A stretch of DNA of 64,000 nt from Bacteroidota bacterium (GTDB taxonomy: Bacteria > Bacteroidota > Bacteroidia > Chitinophagales > Chitinophagaceae), in NCBI GenBank assembly GCA_018268015.1, contig JAFDXJ010000050.1, forward strand, positions 1-64,000, given 5' to 3'. Shown here in pieces: positions 56,236-64,000 of the stretch (within the stretch, counting starts at the first letter, position 1; every line of letters starts with the position of its first letter). A program made the position numbers and the translations under genes. Under the pieces are notes generated by a model. The model did no database searches. It saw nothing but the letters and a program-made list of their open reading frames with translations, and was not told the DNA's origin.

Positions 56236-57102
56236 ATGAGGTACGCTTTTTCCTCGAAAAATACCTGGCCTATTGTTTTTTTATTTCTCTTTATGATCGC
56301 GAATTGGGGAATTGAGGCTAAAAAATGGCAAATCCTGGTAAGGCCTGTTGAAAAACTGAATATTTTTCGGGCCTTTCGTGCTGTGTTATCTGGCTTATCC
56401 CTCTCCTTATTTTTACCCAATGGTATTGGAGAATATACCGGCCGTATTGTTTATATGAGTGAAGGAAACCGGCTACGTTCTGTAGCATTAACCATTGTCG
56501 GTAGTATTGCACAAGTACTGGTTACATTTATTGCAGGTATTGCCGGGCTCATTTACTTAAGGCATTTTACATGGACTCATACTACCCAATTTGAAGGCTT
56601 AACCCTTTTTTGGATGGATGGTATTATGTATTTCATCATTATCGGTACTTTATTATTGTTATTGATTTATTTTAAGTTATCCTGGTTAACAAAGATTATT
56701 GATAAAATACCGTATATATATAAGTATAAATACCTCATTGAAAGTATCGAAAATTTTCATCCAAAAGAATTAACAAAAATCCTGCTATTATCTGTTGTAC
56801 GTTTTTGTGTTTTTGTCTTACAATATTTATTATTGCTCCATATATTTCAGGTAGAGGTATATTGGTTGGATGCTGTTTTTACCACCTGTGTGCTTTTTTT
56901 GGTTTTAGCGATTTTACCTACGATTCCTTTAGCAGATGTGGGATTACGAGGAGAAGCAGGATTGCAACTTTTTGGCATTATAAGTGCAAATTCATTGGGT
57001 ATAGTAGCAACAGCAACAGGTATATGGTTGGTTAACTTAATCATTCCATCCATTTTTGGAAGTATTTTTATGTTGGGAGTTAGAATTTTTAGAAATAAAT
57101 GA
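56236..57102 (+). CDS. lysylphosphatidylglycerol synthase TM-region/UPF0104-type membrane protein, N-terminus unresolved
   Basis: From the first usable ATG this is 288 aa with about seven membrane helices; LSLFLPNGIGEYTGRIVYM matches the flippase-like LPG_synthase_TM/UPF0104 family. The same frame is open back to 56098 and encodes KKKLLKRRYKILLNYIIGPL followed by VFVILSFAIYEKI, a positive-inside first membrane helix that homologs have, but it contains no ATG, GTG or TTG. The true product probably starts upstream at a rare codon (CTG at 56110/56113 or an AUU/AUA-type) or the start codon was lost by mutation or base-calling error. DUF3108 gene starts two bases after the stop, so they are co-transcribed. 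Confidence 0.8.
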   Translation: MRYAFSSKNTWPIVFLFLFMIANWGIEAKKWQILVRPVEKLNIFRAFRAVLSGLSLSLFLPNGIGEYTGRIVYMSEGNRLRSVALTIVGSIAQVLVTFIAGIAGLIYLRHFTWTHTTQFEGLTLFWMDGIMYFIIIGTLLLLLIYFKLSWLTKIIDKIPYIYKYKYLIESIENFHPKELTKILLLSVVRFCVFVLQYLLLLHIFQVEVYWLDAVFTTCVLFLVLAILPTIPLADVGLRGEAGLQLFGIISANSLGIVATATGIWLVNLIIPSIFGSIFMLGVRIFRNK

Positions 57103-57103
57103 T

Positions 57104-57895
57104 ATGAAACAATGCGTACTCTTTTTAGCCGGCATTGCTTTAACGCTCAGGCTTAGTGCGGGAGATGATTTTTGCGGTTTGCGAAATCATACTTTTAGTG
57201 CAGGAGAATCGCTTACTTACAATGTTTATTATAATGTGGCAGGCTTATATGTCAACGCAGGTGTAGCCATGTTCAATGTAAACCTGGATCGGTTGAATAA
57301 TAAACCGGTTTTTCATGTAGTGGGAACAGGAAGAACCAATTCAAGTTATGACTGGATATTTAAAGTTCGGGATCGTTATGAATCTTTTTTTGATACGATG
57401 AATTTGCAGCCTCTAAAATTTATTCGAAATGTAGATGAAGGCGGGTATAAAAAAAATGAAAATGTTGCTTTTAATCAACAAACGAATACCGCTATTACCA
57501 ATGACGGAGTATTCAAAGTACCTAATTGTGTACAGGATGTTTTGAGTTCCATTTATTATGCCCGGAATATTGATTTTAAAAAATATCAGGTGGGAGATAG
57601 GATTCCTTTTTCCATGTTTTTGGATAATGAGGTCTTTAATTTATATATCCGTTATCTCGGCAAGGAAACAATCAAGACAAGATATGGTAAATTTAATGCC
57701 ATCAAATTCAAACCTTTACTGATTAAAGGGACCATTTTTGAAGGCGGAGAAAAAATGACTGTTTGGGTATCTGATGACAATAATCATGTGCCGCTTCGCA
57801 TTGAAAGCCCTATTGCTGTGGGGAGTATCAAAGTAGATATGATGGGGTATAAAAACTTGCGTTATGCACTCTCTTCTTTGATTAGTTTCAGGTAA
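57104..57895 (+). CDS. DUF3108 family exported protein
   Basis: 263-aa protein with signal peptide (about 1-19) and the DUF3108 fold: NHTFSAGESLTYNVYYNVAGLYVNAG near the N-terminus, DRYESFFDTMNLQPLKFIRNVDEGGY, and the C-terminal VWVSDDNNHVPLRIESPIAVGSIKVDM. The family is a lipid-binding-like beta structure exported to the periplasm; function not established. Translationally adjacent to the upstream flippase-like gene (ATG two bases after its stop), which suggests a shared role in envelope lipid handling; that is inference. Confidence 0.85.
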   Translation: MKQCVLFLAGIALTLRLSAGDDFCGLRNHTFSAGESLTYNVYYNVAGLYVNAGVAMFNVNLDRLNNKPVFHVVGTGRTNSSYDWIFKVRDRYESFFDTMNLQPLKFIRNVDEGGYKKNENVAFNQQTNTAITNDGVFKVPNCVQDVLSSIYYARNIDFKKYQVGDRIPFSMFLDNEVFNLYIRYLGKETIKTRYGKFNAIKFKPLLIKGTIFEGGEKMTVWVSDDNNHVPLRIESPIAVGSIKVDMMGYKNLRYALSSLISFR

Positions 57896-57917
57896 TATTT
57901 TATTTCTAAAAAATCAA

Positions 57918-58757
57918 TTACAAATCTTTTAGTAAAAAGGTTCTTTCCTGCCTGATACCTTTCTCCGTCATTTCTACTGTACAACATTCAATAGAAGGAT
58001 CATGTTCAAAAAATAAAATATATTTTTTCTCCACGGCTTCCTGTAAAAATGATTTTTTTTCCATTAATGTTTTTAGAGGAAACATGTCATAAGCCATCAC
58101 ATAGGGCAGGGGAATATGCGCCACTGAAGGAAGTAGATCAGCCATATAAATTAGAGTATGTCCTTTATACGAAATCTGAGGAAGCATCATGGCTTCCGTA
58201 TGGCCATTTACAAAACGTACCTTGAAATTTTTGGTAAATTCAAATCCTTCTGTTAAGGGTAAAAATTCCAATTGGCCATTATCCTGTATAGGCAAAATAT
58301 TTTCTTTGAGAAATGATGCCTTCTCCCGATCATTTGGCTGTATAGCCCAGTTCCAGTGCGCTTCATTAGAAAAATAACGGGCATTTTGAAATGCAGGCAC
58401 CAATTCATCTCCCTTCCGTTCAATACTTCCCCCACAATGATCAAAGTGTAAATGGGTAAGAAAAACATGCGTAATGTCGCTTTTATGGAAACCATATTTT
58501 GCCAGTGATTTTTCCAGCGTATCATCGCCATGTAAATAGTAATGGCTGAAAAATTTTTCACTTTGCTTATTTCCAATACCATTATCAATTAATATTAAAT
58601 CATTCCCATCTTCAATGAGTAAACAGCGCATTTCCCAACTGCATAAATTTTGTTCATCCGGCGGATTTAACTTCTGCCAGATACTCTTGGGTACTACGCC
58701 AAACATAGCGCCACCATCTAATTTAAACCTGCCTGTAAGAATGGAATATAAATTCAT
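57918..58757 (-). CDS. metallo-beta-lactamase fold hydrolase
   Basis: 279-aa MBL-fold enzyme with a complete HxHxDH motif in THLHFDHCGGS (about residue 107), the second His in VNGHTEAMMLP and a final FFEHDPS. Layout resembles lactonase-like hydrolases (AiiA/AttM-type subgroup), but substrate is unknown. No signal peptide. Its ATG lies two bases after the stop of the MFS gene, so the two form an operon. Confidence 0.85.
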   Translation of the reverse strand: MNLYSILTGRFKLDGGAMFGVVPKSIWQKLNPPDEQNLCSWEMRCLLIEDGNDLILIDNGIGNKQSEKFFSHYYLHGDDTLEKSLAKYGFHKSDITHVFLTHLHFDHCGGSIERKGDELVPAFQNARYFSNEAHWNWAIQPNDREKASFLKENILPIQDNGQLEFLPLTEGFEFTKNFKVRFVNGHTEAMMLPQISYKGHTLIYMADLLPSVAHIPLPYVMAYDMFPLKTLMEKKSFLQEAVEKKYILFFEHDPSIECCTVEMTEKGIRQERTFLLKDL

Positions 58758-58759
58758 AA

Positions 58760-60073
58760 TTACAAAGGTACTTTTTTTGCTATTTTATTTTCAGCATTTA
58801 AGGTGGAATACAACCATATTAAACCAATAACAAAAAAAACAATGAGTGATAAGACAGAATTTTTCATACTCCCTGTTAATTCTTCTATCAATCCGAAGCT
58901 GAACATACCGATCACAATCGCTATTTTTTCTGTGAGGTCATAATAACTGAAATAAGATGCGGTATCTTTTGTATCAGGCATAAATTTTGAATAAGTAGAC
59001 CGGCTCAAAGACTGTATGCCTCCCATCACCAGACCTACTGCAACCGCAATAATATAAAACCAGTATTCAGGGTCCGCACCTTGTTCCTTATACCAGGCAG
59101 TATAGTAGGCTGCCACACATATCAGAATCCAAAAAACCACAACCCCCATCAGTACCTTAACATTCCCATATTTTGCAGAGAAACGGCTCATGATATATGC
59201 TCCGGCAATGGCAACCAACTGAATCAATACAACTGTAGCAATGAGTTTTTCGTCCGGTAATCCTAATAATTTACTACCAAATAAAGTCGCAGCCAGCATG
59301 ACAGTTTGAACACCCATGCTATAAAAAAAGAAAGCTCTTAAAAATCGTTTTAAGGGCGGCATTTTTTTTACTTCCCGGTATACTTTTTTTACTTCCTGGA
59401 AACTGCTCTTAATAATATTGTTTTTGGATGAAATATTTATTTGAGATTTTGGCAAAACAGCAAAAGTGATTTGTGCAAAACCAAACCACCATATCCCAAC
59501 TAATAAAAAGGTTAATCGGGTAGCAAATAACTGATCCGGCATAAAAAATACCAATGCAAAACCAATCAATTGTAATATTACACTGCCTATATATCCATAG
59601 GAAAAACCTTTGGCGCTTATACGATCCTGGTCTTCCAATGAAGCAATTTCCGGAAGATAGGCGTTATAAAAAACCAGGCTGCCAACATAACCCATTGCAG
59701 CAAGCATGAAACAGGAAATGCCCAACCATAAATTTGCACCATTAAAAAAGAATAACAAGGAACATCCAATAGCGCCCATATAACAAAAAAACTGCATGAA
59801 TTTTTTCTTATTGCCACGTGTATCCGCAATGGATGTTAGTACCGGGTAGAGTATGGCAATCATTAAATATGCCGCTGCAAGACTGTAATCATATAATGAA
59901 GAATTGACAAATTTCCTTCCCAGAAAAGGGATGATATCAGAGCCAAACTCCTTTTTAGTAACTGCTGTAAAATAAATTGGAAAAAAGGATGTAGTGATGA
60001 CAAGATTATATACACTATTTGCCCAATCATACATGGCCCAGCCATTAATGACTTTTTTAGAAGCAGTCTGCAT
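58760..60073 (-). CDS. MFS transporter, UMF1/Atg22-like family
   Basis: 437-aa transporter with about 12 membrane helices. The N-terminal INGWAMYDWANSVYNLVITTSFFPIYF is the recognisable UMF1/Atg22-type signature, and SLSRSTYSKFMPDTKDTASYFSYYDLTEKIAIVIGMFSFG marks the second half. Atg22 relatives export amino acids from vacuoles; the bacterial substrate is unknown. Operon with the MBL hydrolase downstream. Confidence 0.88.
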   Translation of the reverse strand: MQTASKKVINGWAMYDWANSVYNLVITTSFFPIYFTAVTKKEFGSDIIPFLGRKFVNSSLYDYSLAAAYLMIAILYPVLTSIADTRGNKKKFMQFFCYMGAIGCSLLFFFNGANLWLGISCFMLAAMGYVGSLVFYNAYLPEIASLEDQDRISAKGFSYGYIGSVILQLIGFALVFFMPDQLFATRLTFLLVGIWWFGFAQITFAVLPKSQINISSKNNIIKSSFQEVKKVYREVKKMPPLKRFLRAFFFYSMGVQTVMLAATLFGSKLLGLPDEKLIATVVLIQLVAIAGAYIMSRFSAKYGNVKVLMGVVVFWILICVAAYYTAWYKEQGADPEYWFYIIAVAVGLVMGGIQSLSRSTYSKFMPDTKDTASYFSYYDLTEKIAIVIGMFSFGLIEELTGSMKNSVLSLIVFFVIGLIWLYSTLNAENKIAKKVPL

Positions 60074-60464
60074 ATGGTTTATTTTGAATTTTTAAAGATA
60101 AGCGATTCAAATAAAACCAAAATTGTAAATTCTTAAATTCAGTTGTAAGCATTAAAATTTCTTATCAATAATAGTACTTCATCATTTCAATATTTTTCAT
60201 GATTTAGATATTTTAAAAAAGTTGACTTTTTATTTCGAAAAATTGTTCGGTTTGAATAAACATGGATCGGCTTGTAGTTGATTATTTGATTTAATAACAG
60301 ATTCGGAGTTCTTCGTGATATTCAGAAAACCTGTTTTATGATATTCAAACGGTCATTTTTGAAATACAAAGACGTAGGAATTTTTTTCTCTTGTGAAAAA
60401 ATAATTAAGGCCAATTTATCCCATTTCATTTTTCTTTATTATGTTTAAGCCATAAATTGGTTTT
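60074..60464. other. 391-bp divergent intergenic region
   Basis: Between the leftward MFS gene and the rightward penicillin acylase gene. AT-rich, no gene seen. The 9-mer TGATATTCA occurs twice (60316-60324 and 60339-60347), 23 bases apart start to start, roughly two helical turns, a possible paired binding site. A weak -7-like TATGTTTA lies at 60440-60447. Confidence 0.4.
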
Positions 60465-62933
60465 ATGAAAATCCTTCCTTTCTCCCTGGCAGCCATCATT
60501 ACGGTGGCTTTGATTATGGTGTTAGATATGCCTTTACCAGTAAAAGATAGCCATACGCCTAGGTTGGGTTATTTTCTTTCACCTCAAAAAGGGTTTTGGC
60601 AAAATGCGGATCCGGTAGATCAAGAATTGAATGAGACACACGCTATAAAAGGGTTGCAGGGAAATGCAAATGTATATTTTGATGACCGGATGGTGCCACA
60701 TGTATATGCTGAAAATGAACATGACGCAATATTTCTGCAAGGATACCTGCATGCTAAGTTCAGATTATGGCAAATGGATTTTCAAAGCTATGCTGCAGGT
60801 GGCAGGCTCAGTGAAATTATGGGTGACAGTAGTAATGGAACAAATTTCTTAAAAATTGATCGTTTCTTCAGAAGACTAGGCATGGTTTCAGGTGCAGAAA
60901 ATTCCTTAGCTTCTCTGGAGTCAAATCCTGAAACGAAAGCCTATGCTGATGCTTATACTGAAGGCGTGAATTATTACATCAGCAATTTGAAAGATAAAGA
61001 TATCCCCTTTGAATATAAACTACTCAATTATAAACCGGAGAAATGGACGAACTTAAAGTCTGTTTTATTTATGAAATATATGGCTTTTGACCTGGCCGGT
61101 TTTGAACAGGATTTTGAAATGACCAATGCCAAATCAGTTTTTTCAAAAACGGAGATGGCCGCTTTATATCCTTATGGGCAGGATTCCTTAGACCCCATCA
61201 TTCCGAAAGGCACAAAATTTGCACCCGCAGCTTTTTCCATGAAACCTCCGGCAGGAGCGGACTCTGTATATTTTAATTATCATTCAAACCTTCCTCAAAC
61301 GGATAGCCTGATCAAACCGGATAAAAGCAATGGAAGTAACAACTGGGCCGTATCGGGCAACAAAACAAAAAGTGGAAAGCCCATTTTGTGTAATGATCCG
61401 CATCTTGGATTAAACCTGCCTTCATTATGGTTTGAAATGCAAATCTCCACTCCACAAATGAATGCTTATGGTGCAAGCTTCCCGGGCGCTCCCTCAATCG
61501 TTATTGGGTTTAATGACAGTTGTGCGTGGGGCTTCACGAATGCTATGCGGGATGTTCGGGATTATTTTGAAATAAAATTTAAAGACAGTTCAAAACAAGA
61601 ATACTGGTATGACAGTGCCTGGCAAAAAACAACATTCCGGAATGAAGTGATCCATATTAAAGGAAAACCGGATCATATTGAAAAGATCCCCGAAACAATC
61701 TGGGGGCCGGTCATGTATGATCAGGATTATCCGGATATGTTGCATACTGGTAAAGCTTATGCCTGTCATTGGCAGGCACAGGATGGTAGTAATGAAATTA
61801 AAACGTTTAGAGCATTAGATTTTTCTAAAAATTACGATGATTATATTGAAGCCATGAAAGGGTATGAATGCCCCGGACAAAATATGATTTTCGCCTGTAA
61901 GAGAGGGGATATCGCCCTAAAACAAAATGGCAAATTCCCTGCAAAATGGAGAGGACAGGGTGATTTTCTCATGCCGGGAGAAAATGATACCTATGCCTGG
62001 CGTGGTTTCATTCCGGATAGTGCAAATATTGTTGATCATAATCCCTCACGGGGATTTGTTAGCAGTGCAAACCAATTACCTTATGATACCAGTTATCCCT
62101 ATTATTTAGGAGGTGTTTACCCGGTTTACAGAGGTTACCTGATAAACCGTTACCTAGGTCGTATGCAACAAATCACCGTACAGGATATGGAAAAATTGCA
62201 AACAAATAATTATAATATTTTCCAGGAGATGGCCAGGCCTATATTACTGAAATACATAGATCAGTCTGCTCTTTCAGAAAAAGAAATGAAATACCTGGAT
62301 ATTTATATTCAATGGAATTTGCAAAATGATGCTATAGAAAAAGGCCCAACCATTGAAAAATTATGGTGGGATAGCCTTATGACTACTGTTTATTCGGATG
62401 AGTTCTCCCGCTCATCACTTCCATTACCATGGCCTGAGAAAAGTACTTTATTGGATGGTTTACTTAAAGATTCGACACATTATTTATTTCTGGATAATAC
62501 ACTTACTTCGAGTCAGGAAACCTTACAAAATGATATTACCAGTGCATTTAAAAAAATGATCCCTGTATTGGAAAAAGCAGATTCAGAAAACAATTTAGTT
62601 TGGGGAAAATTTAAAAAGAGTGGTATTCGGCATTTGTTGCGCATACCGGTATTAAGTCGCTTAGATCTTTTTTCCAGTGGAGGAGAAACGGAAATCAATG
62701 CATTAAAAGAATTCCATGGTCCCAGCTGGCGTATGATCGTAGAACTCACAGATTCTACACAAGCTTATGGAATTTATCCCGGAGGGCAAAGTGGTAATCC
62801 CGGCAGCCCATACTATGATAACTTTGTAAATAACTGGGTTCAGGGGAAATATTACCCTTTACTTTTTATGAAAGAAACAGCCATGAAAAACAGACCTGGA
62901 TTAAAGGGTACCATGATATTTAAAAAAGCATAA
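60465..62933 (+). CDS. penicillin acylase family Ntn-hydrolase
   Basis: 822-aa exported precursor (signal anchor about residues 3-22) of the penicillin G acylase/acyl-homoserine-lactone acylase family. The mature beta chain should start at Ser291 in GSNNWAVSGNKTKSG, the autocatalytic nucleophile. The oxyanion Asn region NDPHLGLNLPSLWFEMQ and the late Asn of GQSGNPGSPYYDNFV are intact. Substrate may be a beta-lactam, an N-acyl amino acid or an acyl-homoserine lactone; the sequence alone does not decide. A small membrane protein gene follows after nine bases. Confidence 0.92.
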   Translation: MKILPFSLAAIITVALIMVLDMPLPVKDSHTPRLGYFLSPQKGFWQNADPVDQELNETHAIKGLQGNANVYFDDRMVPHVYAENEHDAIFLQGYLHAKFRLWQMDFQSYAAGGRLSEIMGDSSNGTNFLKIDRFFRRLGMVSGAENSLASLESNPETKAYADAYTEGVNYYISNLKDKDIPFEYKLLNYKPEKWTNLKSVLFMKYMAFDLAGFEQDFEMTNAKSVFSKTEMAALYPYGQDSLDPIIPKGTKFAPAAFSMKPPAGADSVYFNYHSNLPQTDSLIKPDKSNGSNNWAVSGNKTKSGKPILCNDPHLGLNLPSLWFEMQISTPQMNAYGASFPGAPSIVIGFNDSCAWGFTNAMRDVRDYFEIKFKDSSKQEYWYDSAWQKTTFRNEVIHIKGKPDHIEKIPETIWGPVMYDQDYPDMLHTGKAYACHWQAQDGSNEIKTFRALDFSKNYDDYIEAMKGYECPGQNMIFACKRGDIALKQNGKFPAKWRGQGDFLMPGENDTYAWRGFIPDSANIVDHNPSRGFVSSANQLPYDTSYPYYLGGVYPVYRGYLINRYLGRMQQITVQDMEKLQTNNYNIFQEMARPILLKYIDQSALSEKEMKYLDIYIQWNLQNDAIEKGPTIEKLWWDSLMTTVYSDEFSRSSLPLPWPEKSTLLDGLLKDSTHYLFLDNTLTSSQETLQNDITSAFKKMIPVLEKADSENNLVWGKFKKSGIRHLLRIPVLSRLDLFSSGGETEINALKEFHGPSWRMIVELTDSTQAYGIYPGGQSGNPGSPYYDNFVNNWVQGKYYPLLFMKETAMKNRPGLKGTMIFKKA

Positions 62934-62942
62934 TTCAAAAAA

Positions 62943-63284
62943 ATGAAATTTATAACCAGCATATTATTAACTGCTTTGTTAGGATACGCAGCGCCTTTAT
63001 ACCTTCCCTGGTGGAGTTTTGCCATTACCACATTCATTGTTTTCATATTTCTCAGGCAATCGCCTGGTAAATCTTTCCTGGCCGGTTTTTTAGGTCTGTT
63101 TCTTTTATGGGGATGCAATGCACTTTGGATAGATATTGCGAATAACCATATTTTATCTCAAAAGGTAGCTGTGATCCTGCCGCTTGGCGGCTCCTCAGTG
63201 TTATTGATTTTTCTAACAGCATGTATTGGTGGATTGATATCAGGCTTCTCCGGATTGGCTGCTGCTTATACGAGAAAGAAATAA
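62943..63284 (+). CDS. small membrane protein, unknown function
   Basis: 113-aa hydrophobic protein with four likely membrane helices (about residues 4-20, 24-38, 45-62 and 77-103) and a basic C-terminus. No family recognised. It starts nine bases after the penicillin acylase stop, in the same operon, which supports it being a real gene. Confidence 0.6.
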   Translation: MKFITSILLTALLGYAAPLYLPWWSFAITTFIVFIFLRQSPGKSFLAGFLGLFLLWGCNALWIDIANNHILSQKVAVILPLGGSSVLLIFLTACIGGLISGFSGLAAAYTRKK

Positions 63285-63410
63285 CTGCATGAAAAATGCC
63301 CTCACTCCAGAGAAAATATTTCATCAACATTCATCTTTAACTTATAACCATTTCTTTTTTTAACTGTATGACTGATATAATACAGGATTCTATAAATCTT
63401 TGAACAATAA

Positions 63411-63438
63411 AAAAAGAGCAGCACATGCTGCCCTTTTT
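63411..63438. terminator. bidirectional terminator between convergent genes
   Basis: AAAAAG-A-GCAGC (63411-63422) pairs with GCTGC-C-CTTTTT (63427-63438) with one internal A/C mismatch and loop ACAT. It lies between the small membrane protein gene and the leftward SusD-like gene. Confidence 0.8.
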
Positions 63439-63468
63439 CTGAGGGGTTTGGTTTTTATAATTCATCTA

Positions 63469-64000
63469 TTATGGATTCCACCATAAATGTGTGCCACCAT
63501 TATCCGGGCCATTGAGCATTTGAATGGCTTTCTGAACGCCGATAGGATTATTACTTTTTTCATCTGCTGGGAAATTTATCCTGCGAATAAAATCAGTTGT
63601 AGAAATGGTACCGCCACTATTATTGATCACAACAGGGAATAATTTTGGATAACCTGTCCTGCGGAATTCACTCCAGGCTTCCTGTCCTTCGGGGTACATA
63701 GAAATCCATTTTTGAGTAATTATACGTTCCAATTTTTGATCAAAACTTGCATTGTTATCCCATTTAATAGTAATCTTACTTAACCATGGAGAACCTGTAA
63801 GTACATCATTTTGCCCTGGAGTCATAGCCTTAGGATCTACATAAGGCTGTGCTGTAGAACTGCCGTCTTGTATATAAGCGGATGCATCCAGGCCATATTG
63901 AGCAAATGAAGTACTGATGCCGGTTTCATAATCTTCCTGAGCATCCCCGGCTCCAGACCAGCCTCTTAAAGCTGCCTCAGCTTTTAAAAACCATGCTTCT
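63469..64000 (-). CDS. SusD/RagB-like nutrient-binding outer-membrane lipoprotein, C-terminal part
   Basis: Incomplete at the right edge; 177 residues are visible. The segment EAWFLKAEAALRGWSGAGDA is the TPR-like SusD helix pair, and RIITQKWISMYPEGQEAWSEFRRTGYPKLFPV is the signature of the SusD-like_2 subgroup. SusD proteins form the lid of a SusC TonB-dependent transporter and bind glycans or peptides; the susC partner would be beyond the edge. The N-terminal lipobox is not in the window. Confidence 0.92.
   Translation of the reverse strand, partial: EAWFLKAEAALRGWSGAGDAQEDYETGISTSFAQYGLDASAYIQDGSSTAQPYVDPKAMTPGQNDVLTGSPWLSKITIKWDNNASFDQKLERIITQKWISMYPEGQEAWSEFRRTGYPKLFPVVINNSGGTISTTDFIRRINFPADEKSNNPIGVQKAIQMLNGPDNGGTHLWWNP

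Overview
The window is an AT-rich bacterial chromosome segment that reads as Bacteroidota, most likely a Chitinophagaceae-like member. Indicators are TAnnTTTG-type -7 promoter boxes, a SusD-like gene at the right edge, DUF4407 and DUF3810 proteins, a short-chain-type threonine dehydrogenase, a cysteine-free ribosomal protein L32, and an FtsK with a four-helix N-terminus. No rRNA, CRISPR array, prophage or insertion sequence was seen.

Layout. 1-3.8 kb: a leftward type I restriction-modification operon hsdM-dinD-hsdS, with dispersed repeats inside and beyond hsdS and no hsdR in view. 4.4-8.1 kb: a DUF5995 protein, a secreted M28 peptidase and a LYS1/alanine-dehydrogenase-like enzyme. 8.3-20.5 kb: housekeeping genes ftsK, acnA, transketolase-uspA, a dienelactone hydrolase lipoprotein, a DUF3810 protein and yceD-rpmF-plsX. 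20.6-29.2 kb: a 933-aa secreted metalloprotease/propeller/barrel protein, fabI, recN, pyrR-pyrB-coaD, a Nudix hydrolase and pyrE. 29.3-31.15 kb: a zone of gene decay with a cellulase-like gene carrying one in-frame stop and a frameshifted small lipoprotein. 31.4-31.7 kb: a tRNA-Gly/tRNA-Leu operon with its own promoter and a strong terminator.

31.7-43.6 kb: a small membrane protein, a GT2 glycosyltransferase, RNase Z, threonine dehydrogenase, kdsA, a pspC-araC-araC operon, a GH18 chitinase, a YtxH protein, an alpha/beta hydrolase, a GNAT acetyltransferase and a Rel/SpoT enzyme. 43.8-54 kb: one giant 2906-aa cyclic beta-1,2-glucan synthase-like gene preceded by a DUF4407 membrane protein. 54.1-64 kb: yidC, a flippase-like membrane protein whose true start codon is missing, a DUF3108 protein, an MFS transporter plus metallo-beta-lactamase-fold operon, a penicillin acylase family protein with a small membrane protein, and the C-terminal part of a SusD-like lipoprotein.

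Most genes are ordinary core metabolism and envelope biogenesis. The most unusual points are the HsdS whose N-terminal lead-in, inter-domain linker and C-terminal tail each coincide with a different simple or dispersed repeat, the dinD gene embedded in that operon, the protease-propeller-barrel fusion, the giant glucan synthase, and the cluster of broken or oddly started genes. All functional calls rest on reading motifs by eye; no database search was possible.
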